64,000 nt of DNA from Clostridium ljungdahlii DSM 13528 (lineage in GTDB: Bacteria > Bacillota > Clostridia > Clostridiales > Clostridiaceae), in contig NC_014328.1 in the NCBI RefSeq assembly GCF_000143685.1, positions 1,116,001 to 1,180,000 on the forward strand, given 5' to 3'. Below, in pieces: positions 43,818 through 52,914 of the stretch (positions within the stretch are counted from its first letter, which is position 1; every line of letters starts with the position of its first letter). The notes under the pieces were generated by a model. That model made no database searches and was not told the origin of the DNA. It saw only the letters and a list, made by a program, of their open reading frames with translations. Made by a program: the position numbers and the translations under genes.

Positions 43818-46139
43818 ATGAATTATAGGGAATTACCTAAAGACCAAATCATATATGATTTTAAGTTGGATGATATTGATTTTAGCGAAGATGATAGAGA
43901 TGATTTAAATAGAAATGTTAATTATATGCCTGAGTATAGTAGAGTATATGAAAATATGAGAGATGCATTAACAATAGATAAACAAGGATATAATGTTTAT
44001 CTTATAGATGAATTTTCAAAAGATAAACTTAAAAATATTAAGAAATTTATAAATGAAACTATGAAAGATAAAATAGAACTTCAGGATATATGCTATATAG
44101 TTATGAAAGATATTAAAAATCCTAAAGTGTTGTTTTTAAGATCCGGAAAAGGTAAAAAGCTAAAAAATATGCTAAAGAAAATACAAAATATATATGCTAA
44201 TTCTACTTATGAATTTTACAATGGATACGAGGACAAACAAAAAAAATTATTGGTGCAAAACATTCAAAAAAAACGAAGTTATTTAATAAATAAAATTGTA
44301 GAAATGTCTAAAAATGAAGGCTTTTCATTAAAAATTACGGAAAGTGGTTTTAGTTTTGTTCCTTTAAAAGAAAATGGGAAAATGATGAATGAGATAGAGT
44401 ATGAGTCTTTAGATTTAGAAAAAAAGGAACAAATGGTGAACAAAGTAAATACACTTAAGATTCATGCAGAGAGGATATTAGATAAATTAAAAGATATGGA
44501 ATCCTATGAAATGGAAAAGATTAAAATCCTTATAGATGAACATTATAAAAAAGATACAAAGAAGTTAAAGGAAGAATATTTTAACGTATTTAGTAAGGAT
44601 AATAAGGCCTTAGAATTTTTAAGCAATATATGTAACAATATAGAAAGTGAAATTAAAGAGATATATTCTATAAACTATGAAGATGATGTAGATAATATAC
44701 GGAATATAATATATAGGTATTCTGTGAATGTACTCGTAGATAATAGTGATAACGACAAATTACCTATAGTGTTTGAAGAAGACCCGTCTATAAATAATTT
44801 ACTTGGAAGCATAGAATATGAAAATAAAAATGGGACTTATGTTACTGATCCAAGCCTCATTAGGCCAGGATCACTTTTAAAGGCAAATGGTGGGATATTA
44901 GTACTTCGAGTTAGTAGTCTTTTAAGTAATAAAGGAGCATATTACTATTTAAAAAAGTCTATTATAAGTGGTAAAGTTGACTTGAATTATAATAGAGGAT
45001 ATTTAGAGTTATTGTCGTTAAGTGGATTAAAACCAGAACCTATAGAGTTTAATGAAAAAATAATACTTATAGGAGATTACCATACCTATGATTTACTTTA
45101 TACTTATGATGAAGATTTTAAAAAGATTTTTAGAATAAGAGCTGAGTCCAAATCTATTTTACAGATGGATAGGGATGCAAAAAAAGCTTTCTTATATAAA
45201 GTGCTTTCTATATGTAAAAACAATAAATTGCATCCTGCGGATGAGGGAGCTGTAAAGGAGCTAGCAAAATTTTTATCCAGAAAAGCTGAAAATAGAGATA
45301 AATTATTTATGGATGACTATGATCTAGAAAGAATTTTAATAATTTCAGACAAAAGAGTCTGTGAGGATCATAGAGATTTTATAAATGAAGAAGATATCAC
45401 AAATACGGCTTATAAAGAAGAAATTATAGAGGGTCAGGTAGTGGATTCTTACACAGAAGGTCAGATATTTATAGACGTAAAGGGTAAAACGGTGGGACAG
45501 GTAAATGCCCTGTCGATAATCGATACAGGGTACTTTAATTTTGGAAAGCCCATAAGAATAACTTGCTCGTGTTACAAGGGTAATGGAAATATTATAGATA
45601 TCCAGAAAGAGAGTGATTTAAGTGGAAAAATTCATAACAAGGCAATAAATATATTAAAGGGACATGTTAAAAATTTAAGCGGTGGTTATAATAGAGTACC
45701 TGTGGATTTTTATTTAAGCTTTGAACAAATATATGGAAGAGTAGATGGAGATAGTGCTTCCGTAGCAGAGTTAGTTAGTATTATATCTGCACTTACGAAA
45801 ATAAGTATAAAACAAAATATAGCTGTAACAGGTTCCATAAATCAGTTTGGAGAAATACAACCTATAGGAGGAGTAAATGAAAAAATAGAGGGCTTCTTTA
45901 AAATATGTAAAGTATTAGATACTACAAAAGGGAAGGGTGTACTCATTCCAAAGTCTAATGCAAGCAGCTTAGCATTAAAAAGTGAAGTGGAAAAGGAAAT
46001 AACAGATGGCAATTTTCATATTTATATTATGTCTAATTTAAAAGATGCAGTGGAAATTCTTATGGGAGAAAATTATGATAATGTAATTCATGAAGCTAGG
46101 AAGGAGCTAAAAAAATATTATAAAAATAAAGAACAATAG
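43818..46139 (+). CDS. Lon-like protease (LonB/LonC type) with degenerate ATPase motifs
   Basis: The 773-residue protein has the AAA_32 (COG1067) layout. The C-terminal Lon protease domain is intact: catalytic Ser646 in DGDSASVAEL and Lys689 in GGVNEKIEGF form the Ser/Lys dyad. The N-terminal ATPase region aligns in outline, but the Walker A site is replaced by LIDEFSKDKLKN (62-73) where GxPGxGKT is expected. The Walker B site reads GGILVLRVSSL, with Arg364 instead of the acidic residue. ATP hydrolysis therefore looks lost, suggesting an ATP-independent peptidase or a regulatory role. A coiled coil fills about 140-290. SD AAGGAGAAT precedes ATG 43818. It is monocistronic. Confidence 0.85.
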   Translation: MNYRELPKDQIIYDFKLDDIDFSEDDRDDLNRNVNYMPEYSRVYENMRDALTIDKQGYNVYLIDEFSKDKLKNIKKFINETMKDKIELQDICYIVMKDIKNPKVLFLRSGKGKKLKNMLKKIQNIYANSTYEFYNGYEDKQKKLLVQNIQKKRSYLINKIVEMSKNEGFSLKITESGFSFVPLKENGKMMNEIEYESLDLEKKEQMVNKVNTLKIHAERILDKLKDMESYEMEKIKILIDEHYKKDTKKLKEEYFNVFSKDNKALEFLSNICNNIESEIKEIYSINYEDDVDNIRNIIYRYSVNVLVDNSDNDKLPIVFEEDPSINNLLGSIEYENKNGTYVTDPSLIRPGSLLKANGGILVLRVSSLLSNKGAYYYLKKSIISGKVDLNYNRGYLELLSLSGLKPEPIEFNEKIILIGDYHTYDLLYTYDEDFKKIFRIRAESKSILQMDRDAKKAFLYKVLSICKNNKLHPADEGAVKELAKFLSRKAENRDKLFMDDYDLERILIISDKRVCEDHRDFINEEDITNTAYKEEIIEGQVVDSYTEGQIFIDVKGKTVGQVNALSIIDTGYFNFGKPIRITCSCYKGNGNIIDIQKESDLSGKIHNKAINILKGHVKNLSGGYNRVPVDFYLSFEQIYGRVDGDSASVAELVSIISALTKISIKQNIAVTGSINQFGEIQPIGGVNEKIEGFFKICKVLDTTKGKGVLIPKSNASSLALKSEVEKEITDGNFHIYIMSNLKDAVEILMGENYDNVIHEARKELKKYYKNKEQ

Positions 46140-46147
46140 GAAAATTC

Positions 46148-46232
46148 CTAAAAGATAACGACTTCTTGAAGCACTAAGAAGCTTGTTAATAAGCATCAGA
46201 TGAAGTTAAAATTCCATCTGATGCCAAGAATT
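46148..46232. repeat. Structured repeat, short copy
   Basis: This block matches 58589-58680 over about 85 bases: CTAAAGATAACG-type start, a CTTCTT/AAGAAG hairpin, the constant CTGTTAATAAGCATCAG-like stretch (here GCTTGTTAATAAGCATCAG), and a GCATCAG...CTGATGC hairpin followed by CAAGAA. The final hairpin is well formed here (GCATCAGATG/CATCTGATGC). It lies between the Lon-like gene and a broken efflux gene. It has no open frame and is probably an RNA or DNA structural element. Confidence 0.6.
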
Positions 46233-46236
46233 ATGC

Positions 46237-46733
46237 TTATGATTTTATTTCCTCATTAGAAGAAGAAAGTTGATTTCTATTTCTTATAAATAGAGTTGCT
46301 ATTAAAGCGATGATTACAAATAAAGTACACAGCATCAGTGTATAATCAAAAGCATCTGAGTATGCCTGACGACTTACTAGTTTTACAAGGGTACTTTTAG
46401 CTTGGACCTGCTTATCTACTGTAGATAGTCCAATCTGTGAAAGCCTTTGCTGAATTTGGCTTAAAAGATTTAAAGCTGTATTGTTAAAAGGAGTTATTTG
46501 TTCTGAAAGCTTATGGTAATATATTTCTGCTACTTTGATTTGAGATATTTTTGCATTGATTTTAGCAGATACATTAGAAGAGGTATTTGCTGCAATTTTT
46601 CCACCAAAGAGGTATATGTCTTGGGATGATGAAGTAGAATTTTTTTGTTAGACGAATCTAAACTGCCATTGTGAGAAGAGCATCCAATAAGTAATAAAGG
46701 ACATATTAATAATATTAATATTAGCTTTTTCAT
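46237..46733 (-). pseudogene. Broken efflux gene: EmrA-like start fused to EmrB-like end, with frameshift
   Basis: Reading the minus strand from ATG at 46733, a lipoprotein-type signal peptide (MKKLILILLICPLLLIGCSS, Cys18 lipobox) leads into a frame that stops at 46530. A one-base shift at the A run after SSNKK opens the continuing frame: IYLFGGKIAANTSSNVSAKI, the start of a membrane-fusion (HlyD/EmrA) protein. This passes directly into ITPFNNTALNLLSQIQQRL and VSRQAYSDAFDYTLMLCTL, the last loop and final membrane span of a DHA2-type MFS exporter, ending at 46237. An internal deletion thus joined two neighbouring genes and a frameshift followed. A TetR gene is divergent upstream. Confidence 0.75.
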
Positions 46734-46825
46734 TTTTATCCTCCTTAAATTAAAAATTATGTATTATAGAGATATATGTTTTAAACAATGTTTGATAATA
46801 CATAGTTATTTTAGGAGGGCATTAA

Positions 46826-47434
46826 ATGAAATATAATTCAAAAGATATTCCAAATGCTAAGGACCGAATATTGAATTCTACTCTTTATATTATTGGAAAA
46901 GAAGGATTTCAAAATGTTACTATAAGAAAAATAGCAGCGGCAGCTGATGTTAATGTAGCGTCAATTAATTATTATTTTGGTTCAAAGGAAGGTGTAATTA
47001 ACGAGGCGTTAAAATGTCTTACCAGTAAATTTATGAGTTCTTTTGAAATTCTCGAAAATAAGCAGATTACACCAATAGATAGACTTAGGAATTTCCTTAG
47101 GAGTTACTCTGATGCTAGCGTTGAGTATCCAGATGTATTTAGAAATTTTGTCAATCAACTTATTATATATAAGGATGACTTGAAATTTGATTATATTAAA
47201 TTTATTGAAGATGAAAGAGTCTTTAAGATAAAAGATATTTTATCCGAAGTTACGGGAATTAAAGATGAAGAAAAATTATCTATGATGGTACTGCAGGGAA
47301 TTGCTAGTTTAATTTTTCCTGTAATATCTGATAACCAAACAAGAAAATTTTCTAATTTAAATTATAAGGATAAAAATGTAAGGCATAAATATATAGATGT
47401 GTTAATTAAGTCACTTCAAGGCAACAGTATATAA
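46826..47434 (+). CDS. TetR-family transcriptional regulator
   Basis: The 202-residue protein has an N-terminal TetR DNA-binding domain (AKDRILNSTLYIIGKEGFQNVTIRKIAAAADVNVASINYYFGSKEGVINEAL, residues about 11-62) and a variable C-terminal ligand domain. The gene is divergent from the broken efflux gene, so it was probably its repressor and may now control other targets or none. SD TAGGAGGGC precedes ATG 46826. The 92-base intergenic region would hold the operator. It looks intact. Confidence 0.92.
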   Translation: MKYNSKDIPNAKDRILNSTLYIIGKEGFQNVTIRKIAAAADVNVASINYYFGSKEGVINEALKCLTSKFMSSFEILENKQITPIDRLRNFLRSYSDASVEYPDVFRNFVNQLIIYKDDLKFDYIKFIEDERVFKIKDILSEVTGIKDEEKLSMMVLQGIASLIFPVISDNQTRKFSNLNYKDKNVRHKYIDVLIKSLQGNSI

Positions 47435-47516
47435 TGTAAGATTCACGATGCACAATTCACAATTGTATTAAGTTCCTATTCTCTGCTAGAAATTTGTATT
47501 GTAATATATAAAAAAA

Positions 47517-47542
47517 GAACAAAATGTTTTAACATTTTGTTC
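47517..47542 (-). terminator. Intrinsic terminator of ychF
   Basis: GAACAAAATGTT (47517-47528) pairs perfectly with AACATTTTGTTC (47531-47542). On the minus strand the stem is followed by TTTTTTTATAT. It lies between tetR and the convergent ychF gene; the plus side lacks a T run. The upstream stretch 47440-47470 has ATTCAC/CACAATTCACAATTG repeats. Confidence 0.85.
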
Positions 47543-47594
47543 CTAAATTATTAACTATGCATTATAAGTTTTGCACTGTGAAATTATTTATTGC

Positions 47595-48692
47595 CTAAAC
47601 ATTGAACCTAAAGTTAACTACATCTCCATCCTGCATAATGTAGTCTTTTCCTTCCAATCTATAGCATCCCTTTTCTTTTGCAGAAGTCTCGGAGCCGCAT
47701 TCCACAAGCTTGTCGTAGGATACAATTTCAGCTCGTATGAATCCCTTTTGTATATCAGTGTGTATTTTGCCTGCAGCTTCCGGAGCTTTAGTGCCTTTCT
47801 TTATGGTCCATGCTCTTACTTCTTTTTCTCCAGCAGTTAAAAAGCTCATAAGACCAAGCAGCTTATAGCTGCTGTTTATCAATTTATCCAGGCCAGCTTC
47901 ATTTAAACCATATTCCTTTAGCATCTCGAGTCTTTCATCATCTTCTAGAGAAGAAAGTTCTTCTTCTATTTTGGCAGAAATTATTACTACTTCTGAGCCT
48001 TCTACTTTTGCATATTCTTGTACTTTCTTTACAAAATCATTTTCCAAATTTCCAGAAGTTAAGTCATCTTCAGAAATATTGGCTACATAGAGTACAGGTT
48101 TAGTTGTAAGCAAAAAGAAGCTTTTAACAAGTTCGGCTTCATCTTCATTTAGATCTAGAGTTCTTACAGGATTACCTTCCTCCAGATGTTTTTTTACTTT
48201 TAACATAATTTCATATTCAACTTTTGATTCTTTATCTCCACTTTTCGCAAGTTTCGACACTTTTTCAATTCTTCTGTCCATTACTTCTAAATCTGAAAAT
48301 ATAAGCTCTAAGTTTATGGTTTCAATATCACGAATAGGATCCACACTGCCATCTACATGGACAATATTATCATCTTCAAAACATCTAACCACATGTACTA
48401 TAGCTTCTACTTCTCTTATATGAGATAAAAACTTATTTCCAAGGCCTTCTCCTTTGCTAGCACCTTTTACAAGTCCTGCTATATCGTAAAATTCAATAGC
48501 TGTATATACCTTTTTCTTTGAATTGTACATTTTTTCAAGTACATCTAATCTTTTATCTGGTACACTAACCACTCCTACATTTGGTTCTATAGTACAGAAT
48601 GGATAATTGGCAGATTCTGCACCTGCCTTTGTTATTGCATTAAATAGGGTGCTTTTGCCAACGTTTGGCAAACCCACAATTCCAAGTTTCAT
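47595..48692 (-). CDS. ychF: Redox-regulated ATPase YchF (OLA1 family)
   Basis: YchF is a P-loop protein of the Obg family that prefers ATP and binds ribosomes; it is linked to translation and stress control. The 365-residue length is standard. Seen are G1 GLPNVGKST (7-15), the AESANYPFCTIEPNVGVVSVPD segment, G3 DIAGLVKGASKGEGLG, NISEDD in the position of the altered G4 that accounts for ATP preference, a helical insert and a C-terminal TGS domain (RAWTIKKGTKAPEAAGKIHTDIQKGFIRAEIVSYD). It is transcribed opposite to the dcw cluster and is monocistronic. Confidence 0.97.
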   Translation of the reverse strand: MKLGIVGLPNVGKSTLFNAITKAGAESANYPFCTIEPNVGVVSVPDKRLDVLEKMYNSKKKVYTAIEFYDIAGLVKGASKGEGLGNKFLSHIREVEAIVHVVRCFEDDNIVHVDGSVDPIRDIETINLELIFSDLEVMDRRIEKVSKLAKSGDKESKVEYEIMLKVKKHLEEGNPVRTLDLNEDEAELVKSFFLLTTKPVLYVANISEDDLTSGNLENDFVKKVQEYAKVEGSEVVIISAKIEEELSSLEDDERLEMLKEYGLNEAGLDKLINSSYKLLGLMSFLTAGEKEVRAWTIKKGTKAPEAAGKIHTDIQKGFIRAEIVSYDKLVECGSETSAKEKGCYRLEGKDYIMQDGDVVNFRFNV

Positions 48693-48918
48693 CTATGTAC
48701 ATTCCCTTCTTAAAATATAATTAACTGGCGTAAAATTCATCTAAATTATACTCTACAGAGCATATTATTTCAATAAATGTAGTGAATATAAACTAATTCT
48801 GATGGTCGGTAGAAGGAGATGAAAAAAATTGATGAAAAAATAAATTTAATAGACTTAAAAAAAATATTAAAAGTCTATTAAAAAAGAGGAAATTTTATGT
48901 TAATATAGAATAAGTAAT

Positions 48919-48945
48919 TTGGTGGATTAAAGTGGTTAAAAGTGG
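48919..48945 (+). promoter_or_regulatory. Probable MraZ operator: three 10-base repeats upstream of mraZ
   Basis: TTGGTGG-ATT-AAAGTGG-TTA-AAAGTGG lies at 48919-48945, 28 bases before the mraZ start. The last two boxes match the AAAGTG(T/G)-N3 box described for MraZ of Mycoplasma and the 10-base period equals one helical turn. The first box is degenerate. MraZ is known to repress or tune its own operon through such repeats. A possible -10 (TATAGAAT, from 48904) sits just upstream. Confidence 0.7.
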
Positions 48946-48972
48946 AGCGTAATAGCAGTAAGAGGTGTAATG

Positions 48973-49401
48973 ATGTTTTTAGGTGAGTATGAACATTCAC
49001 TAGATAGTAAAAATAGAATAATTATACCTTCTAAATTTAGAGAAGAATTAGGAAACAAATTTATTTTGACTAAAGGTTTAGATAGTTGTCTTTATGCTTT
49101 CCCACTTTGCGAATGGCATTTACTTGAAGAAAAGTTAAAGAAACTTCCACTTACTAATAAAAATGCCAGAGTTTTTGTAAGATTTTTTTTCTCCGGGGCA
49201 AATGAAATGGAACCTGATAAGCAAGGGAGAATTTTAATACCTCAGACACTCCTAGAATATGCAGCTATAAATAAGGAAATAGTAAGCATAGGAGTATCTA
49301 GCAGAATAGAGATATGGAGTAAAGAAAATTGGATAGAATACAATAATTTAAATATAAATTTTGACAATATAGCGGAACAAATGAATGAACTTGGAATATA
49401 A
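48973..49401 (+). CDS. mraZ: Transcriptional regulator MraZ
   Basis: MraZ is an AbrB-like ring-shaped DNA-binding protein that controls the division and wall cluster it heads. From ATG 48973 it has 142 residues. The two half-domains are visible with the conserved [14 protein letters not shown] (about 11-24) and [16 protein letters not shown] (about 82-97), which are DxxGRxxxP motifs. ATG 48970 is adjacent but too close to AGAGGTG (48961-48967). It is the first gene of the dcw-type cluster; three matching operator boxes lie upstream. Confidence 0.95.
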   Translation: MFLGEYEHSLDSKNRIIIPSKFREELGNKFILTKGLDSCLYAFPLCEWHLLEEKLKKLPLTNKNARVFVRFFFSGANEMEPDKQGRILIPQTLLEYAAINKEIVSIGVSSRIEIWSKENWIEYNNLNINFDNIAEQMNELGI

Positions 49402-49481
49402 GCATCTTCAAAAAAATATCCGTCATATCTTTGAATTGTTATTTTTTTCAGATGCCATAGCAAAATTGGAGGACGTATTAT

Positions 49482-50411
49482 ATGAAATTTAAACATGTAC
49501 CTGTACTACTTAACGAGACTATAAATAGTTTAAATATTAAAGAAGATGGAATATATGTAGACTGCACTTTAGGAGGAGGAGGGCATTCCTTTGAAATCTT
49601 AAAGAGGTTATCCGACAAGGGAAGGTTAATAGGAATAGATGAGGATACGTCTGCTATAAATGCAACAAGAGAGAGACTAAATGAATTTAAGAATATTACT
49701 TATGTTCACAATAACTTTTATTATATAGATGAAATTTTAGAAGAACTTAAAATAGATAAAGTTGATGGTATACTTATGGATCTTGGAGTTTCTTCTTATC
49801 AACTAGATGAATCAGAAAGGGGATTTAGCTATATGAAGGACGCTCCCCTTGATATGAGAATGAATAGGGATAGTTCGTTATCTGCTTATGAGGTGATTAA
49901 CAATTATAGTGAGGAAAATCTTTATAACGTTATAAGAGATTATGGAGAGGAGAACTTTTCAAAGAGAATAGCAAAATTTATAGTAGCTGAAAGGGAAAAG
50001 GCTCCTATACAAACAACATTACAGCTTGTAGATATAATAAGAAATGCAATACCTGCAAGGTTTCAAAAAGAGGGTCATCCTGCAAAAAGAACTTTTCAAG
50101 CTATACGTATAGAAGTAAACGGAGAACTTAAAATATTGAACAAAGCAGTAGAAGATAGCGTAAAAAGACTGAATACAGGTGGAAGAATATCAATTATAAC
50201 TTTTCATTCTTTAGAAGATAGAATTATAAAAACTAAATTTAAGAAATTAGAAAATCCATGTACTTGTCCACCGGATTTTCCCCTATGTGTGTGCGGCAAA
50301 AAACCTATTGTAAAAATAATAAATAAAAAGCCTATAATACCTACAAAAGAGGAAAAAGAGAAAAATTCAAGAAGTAAAAGTTCTAAGCTTAGGACAGCAG
50401 AGAAAATTTAG
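49482..50411 (+). CDS. rsmH: 16S rRNA (cytosine-1402-N4)-methyltransferase RsmH
   Basis: RsmH (MraW) methylates the N4 of C1402 in the ribosomal P site using S-adenosylmethionine. The 309-residue chain has the SAM motif [15 protein letters not shown] (about 27-41), [19 protein letters not shown] with the catalytic-region signature, [19 protein letters not shown], and [12 protein letters not shown] near the C terminus. SD TTGGAGGAC precedes ATG 49482. The gene follows mraZ, the standard order. Confidence 0.97.
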   Translation: MKFKHVPVLLNETINSLNIKEDGIYVDCTLGGGGHSFEILKRLSDKGRLIGIDEDTSAINATRERLNEFKNITYVHNNFYYIDEILEELKIDKVDGILMDLGVSSYQLDESERGFSYMKDAPLDMRMNRDSSLSAYEVINNYSEENLYNVIRDYGEENFSKRIAKFIVAEREKAPIQTTLQLVDIIRNAIPARFQKEGHPAKRTFQAIRIEVNGELKILNKAVEDSVKRLNTGGRISIITFHSLEDRIIKTKFKKLENPCTCPPDFPLCVCGKKPIVKIINKKPIIPTKEEKEKNSRSKSSKLRTAEKI

Positions 50412-50438
50412 TTCTAAAATTTAAAAGAGGTGAATAAA

Positions 50439-50918
50439 GTGATATTAATGAACAAAGAGAGTATGGTAAATGGAAATACTGTCCTGCAGCCAGAGTACAA
50501 GCCTTACAAAGAGACAGAAGAAAAAAAGATTAAAACTAAGGATCCAAATAGGGCGTTAAAGGTAAAAAAGAAACTAAAAGTAATTAGAAACATATGTGTG
50601 GTTTTTATTGTAGGTGTTATTCTGGTCTATAGATATTGTGCAATATACAATTCACAGACGGAGCTAAATTCTATAGAAAATGATATAAGCGAAATTAACA
50701 AACAAAATGAAAACTTGAGGGTAGAACTTGTAAAATACAATAATTTGGGATACATAGAGGATAATGCAATAAATAAATTACAGATGAAAGTACCAGATAA
50801 AGGAAATGCAGTATATACAAATTTAGATAAGAAAGTTATTAAAGTAGAAGAAAATTCAGATGAATCAGAAATGCACAGGGGGATATTAAATGAGTTGAAG
50901 CAATTGATATGGAGGTAA
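50439..50918 (+). CDS. ftsL: Cell division protein FtsL-like
   Basis: The product is a bitopic membrane protein of 159 residues from GTG 50439; a GTG at 50430 overlaps the SD AAAGAGGTG and an ATG at 50448 is too far from it. It has a basic cytoplasmic part, one span (about 55-72) and an extracellular leucine-zipper-like coiled coil (LNSIENDISEINKQNENLRVELVKYNN). This matches FtsL, which bridges FtsQ and FtsB/DivIC to the septal synthase. Sequence conservation in this family is low, so position between rsmH and the PBP gene is the main support. Confidence 0.82.
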   Translation: MILMNKESMVNGNTVLQPEYKPYKETEEKKIKTKDPNRALKVKKKLKVIRNICVVFIVGVILVYRYCAIYNSQTELNSIENDISEINKQNENLRVELVKYNNLGYIEDNAINKLQMKVPDKGNAVYTNLDKKVIKVEENSDESEMHRGILNELKQLIWR

Positions 50919-50924
50919 ATAATT

Positions 50925-52712
50925 TTGGCTAAAAGGGAATACAGAGATAGAGTAATTATCAGAAAGAGAATGGTAATTATTTTTAGTTTTCTATTTATGG
51001 TTTTCTTTTTACTAGTAGGGAGAATGTGTTATGTAATGATATACAGATCACCACAGCTTAAATCCATGGCAATAGCTCAATGGACAAGTGATGTCAAAAT
51101 TGATGCGAAAAGAGGAAGAATTTTAGATAGAAGTGGAAATGAATTAGCAGTAAGTGCTAATGTGTACAGAATTGATTTGGATATGAATACGTTAAGAGAC
51201 ACTATGGAGGAGAAGAAGATATCGGAAGATAAAATATCAGGAGAGTTAGCAGAAGCTCTTTCTATGGACAAGAAAGAAGTGTCAAAAATAATGAAAAAAA
51301 CTCTTCCAGGAGGCCTTCCTATTGCATCTGCTAATCTCAAAAGAAGAGTGGAAAAGGCCGAAGCGGATAAAGTTAGAAATTTGAATTTAAATGGAGTACT
51401 TGTATCGGCAGATACTAAGAGATATTATCCAAATAACAATTTTTTAGCACAGGTAATTGGACATACTAATTCAGATGGATTTGGACTTACAGGAGTGGAA
51501 CTTTATTATAATAAGGATTTATCAGGCACTCCAGGTCGTAGAATTGCAGAATTAGATAGAAAGAGTAAAGAACTTCCATATACTATTTCAGAATTTACAA
51601 AACCTGTAGATGGAAAGGATATAGTACTTACCATAGATGAAATGATACAACATTTTGCAGAAAAATCTGCAGAGCAGGCACTAAAAGATTATAATGCAAA
51701 AGCAGTTTCTATAACAATTATGAATCCTAAAAATGGAGAAATACTGGCTATGGCAAATAAACCTGATTACAACCCAAATTCTCCTTGGGTAGATAATAAA
51801 TCTTACTCAGAACTTCAAAATTTATGGAGAAATAGAGCAGTAAGCGATACTTTTGAACCAGGTTCCATATTTAAAGTTATAACTGCACAAACTGCGCTTG
51901 AAACAAATTCAGTTAGTGATAGTGATAAATTTACATGTAATGGAAGTATAAGTATAGGCAATAGAGTTATACATTGCTGGGTATCTGCTGGACATGGTGT
52001 ACAAGGCTTTCCAGACATAATTAAAAATTCCTGTAATATAGGTTTTGCAGAACTTGGTAAAAAAATAGGAAAAGAAAAATTAAATGATTACATACACAAA
52101 TTTGGATTTGGTCAAAAAACTGGAGTAGATTTACCAGGAGAAGCTAAAGGAATAGTTAAAAAGACGGAAAATATAAGCGATGTGGATTTGGCAACTATTG
52201 CTTTTGGACAGACAGATACATTGTCAGCAGTTCAGTATCTTAGAGCTTTTAATGCAGTGGCAAATGGAGGAACTTTAATTACTCCTCATGTTATGAAAGA
52301 AATAGAACATTATGATGAAAATAGCAGCAAAGAAGTTATAGATAAAAAATATGACCTGGCTGGTAATAGTAAAAAACTTTTGGATAGTAGTAAAACTGCA
52401 AAGCTTAGATCATACCTAGAAAGGGTAGTTACGGAAGGCAGTGGAAAAGGCACTTTTATAGAAGGTTATCACATAGCAGGAAAAACAGGTACAGCCCAGA
52501 AAGCTGGAGTTGGAGGATATCAGACAGGAAAATATGTTTCTTCATTTGCAGGTATGGCACCTTCGAATGATCCTAAAATAACAATGTTAATTTCTATAGA
52601 TGAACCAGATCCATCCACTTATTATGCAAGTCAAACTGCGGTACCTACAGCAAAGCAGGTTTTTGAAGATGTACTTAATTATCTTGCAGTGAAAGGAGAT
52701 ACATCACCTTAA
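50925..52712 (+). CDS. spoVD: Penicillin-binding protein, FtsI/SpoVD type
   Basis: This class B PBP cross-links septal or spore-cortex peptidoglycan. The 595-residue protein starts at TTG 50925 (GGAGG nine bases upstream) with one membrane span (about 13-33), a dimerisation domain (RGRILDRSGNELAVSANVYRI) and a transpeptidase domain. The active site is S314-I-F-K317, then SCN (KNSCNIGF) and KTG (AGKTGTAQKAG). There is no C-terminal PASTA domain, unlike B. subtilis SpoVD. It ends at the transpeptidase fold. Whether it serves vegetative division, sporulation or both cannot be told from sequence. Confidence 0.9.
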   Translation: MAKREYRDRVIIRKRMVIIFSFLFMVFFLLVGRMCYVMIYRSPQLKSMAIAQWTSDVKIDAKRGRILDRSGNELAVSANVYRIDLDMNTLRDTMEEKKISEDKISGELAEALSMDKKEVSKIMKKTLPGGLPIASANLKRRVEKAEADKVRNLNLNGVLVSADTKRYYPNNNFLAQVIGHTNSDGFGLTGVELYYNKDLSGTPGRRIAELDRKSKELPYTISEFTKPVDGKDIVLTIDEMIQHFAEKSAEQALKDYNAKAVSITIMNPKNGEILAMANKPDYNPNSPWVDNKSYSELQNLWRNRAVSDTFEPGSIFKVITAQTALETNSVSDSDKFTCNGSISIGNRVIHCWVSAGHGVQGFPDIIKNSCNIGFAELGKKIGKEKLNDYIHKFGFGQKTGVDLPGEAKGIVKKTENISDVDLATIAFGQTDTLSAVQYLRAFNAVANGGTLITPHVMKEIEHYDENSSKEVIDKKYDLAGNSKKLLDSSKTAKLRSYLERVVTEGSGKGTFIEGYHIAGKTGTAQKAGVGGYQTGKYVSSFAGMAPSNDPKITMLISIDEPDPSTYYASQTAVPTAKQVFEDVLNYLAVKGDTSP

Positions 52713-52820
52713 AATATTTATCTCATGGATTCATTGATAAAAATAATTAACTTGTTCTTTACATGAAGTGATTAGAAAATTATAATAAAATAGTGAAAGA
52801 TTTGATAGAAATTACTTTAA

Positions 52821-52856
52821 GGCATGCAGTACTATTATTTGTTAAGTCTGCATGCC
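52821..52856 (+). promoter_or_regulatory. Hairpin in the leader between spoVD and murE
   Basis: GGCATGCAG (52821-52829) pairs perfectly with CTGCATGCC (52848-52856) around an 18-base loop, without a T run. A second short hairpin TATGTG/CACATA follows. Together they fill the 200-base gap before murE and may be a leader structure or weak attenuator. Confidence 0.45.
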
Positions 52857-52914
52857 AATGCTATGTGTAGATTATGCACATATCGGATAATTTTAAATTT
52901 AGGGAGTGTATACC

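Noticed and set aside
47571..47840. Plus-strand frame of 89 codons within the end of ychF
   Set aside because: It is antisense to the conserved TGS domain of ychF, rich in Phe/Ser/Tyr, and has no SD.
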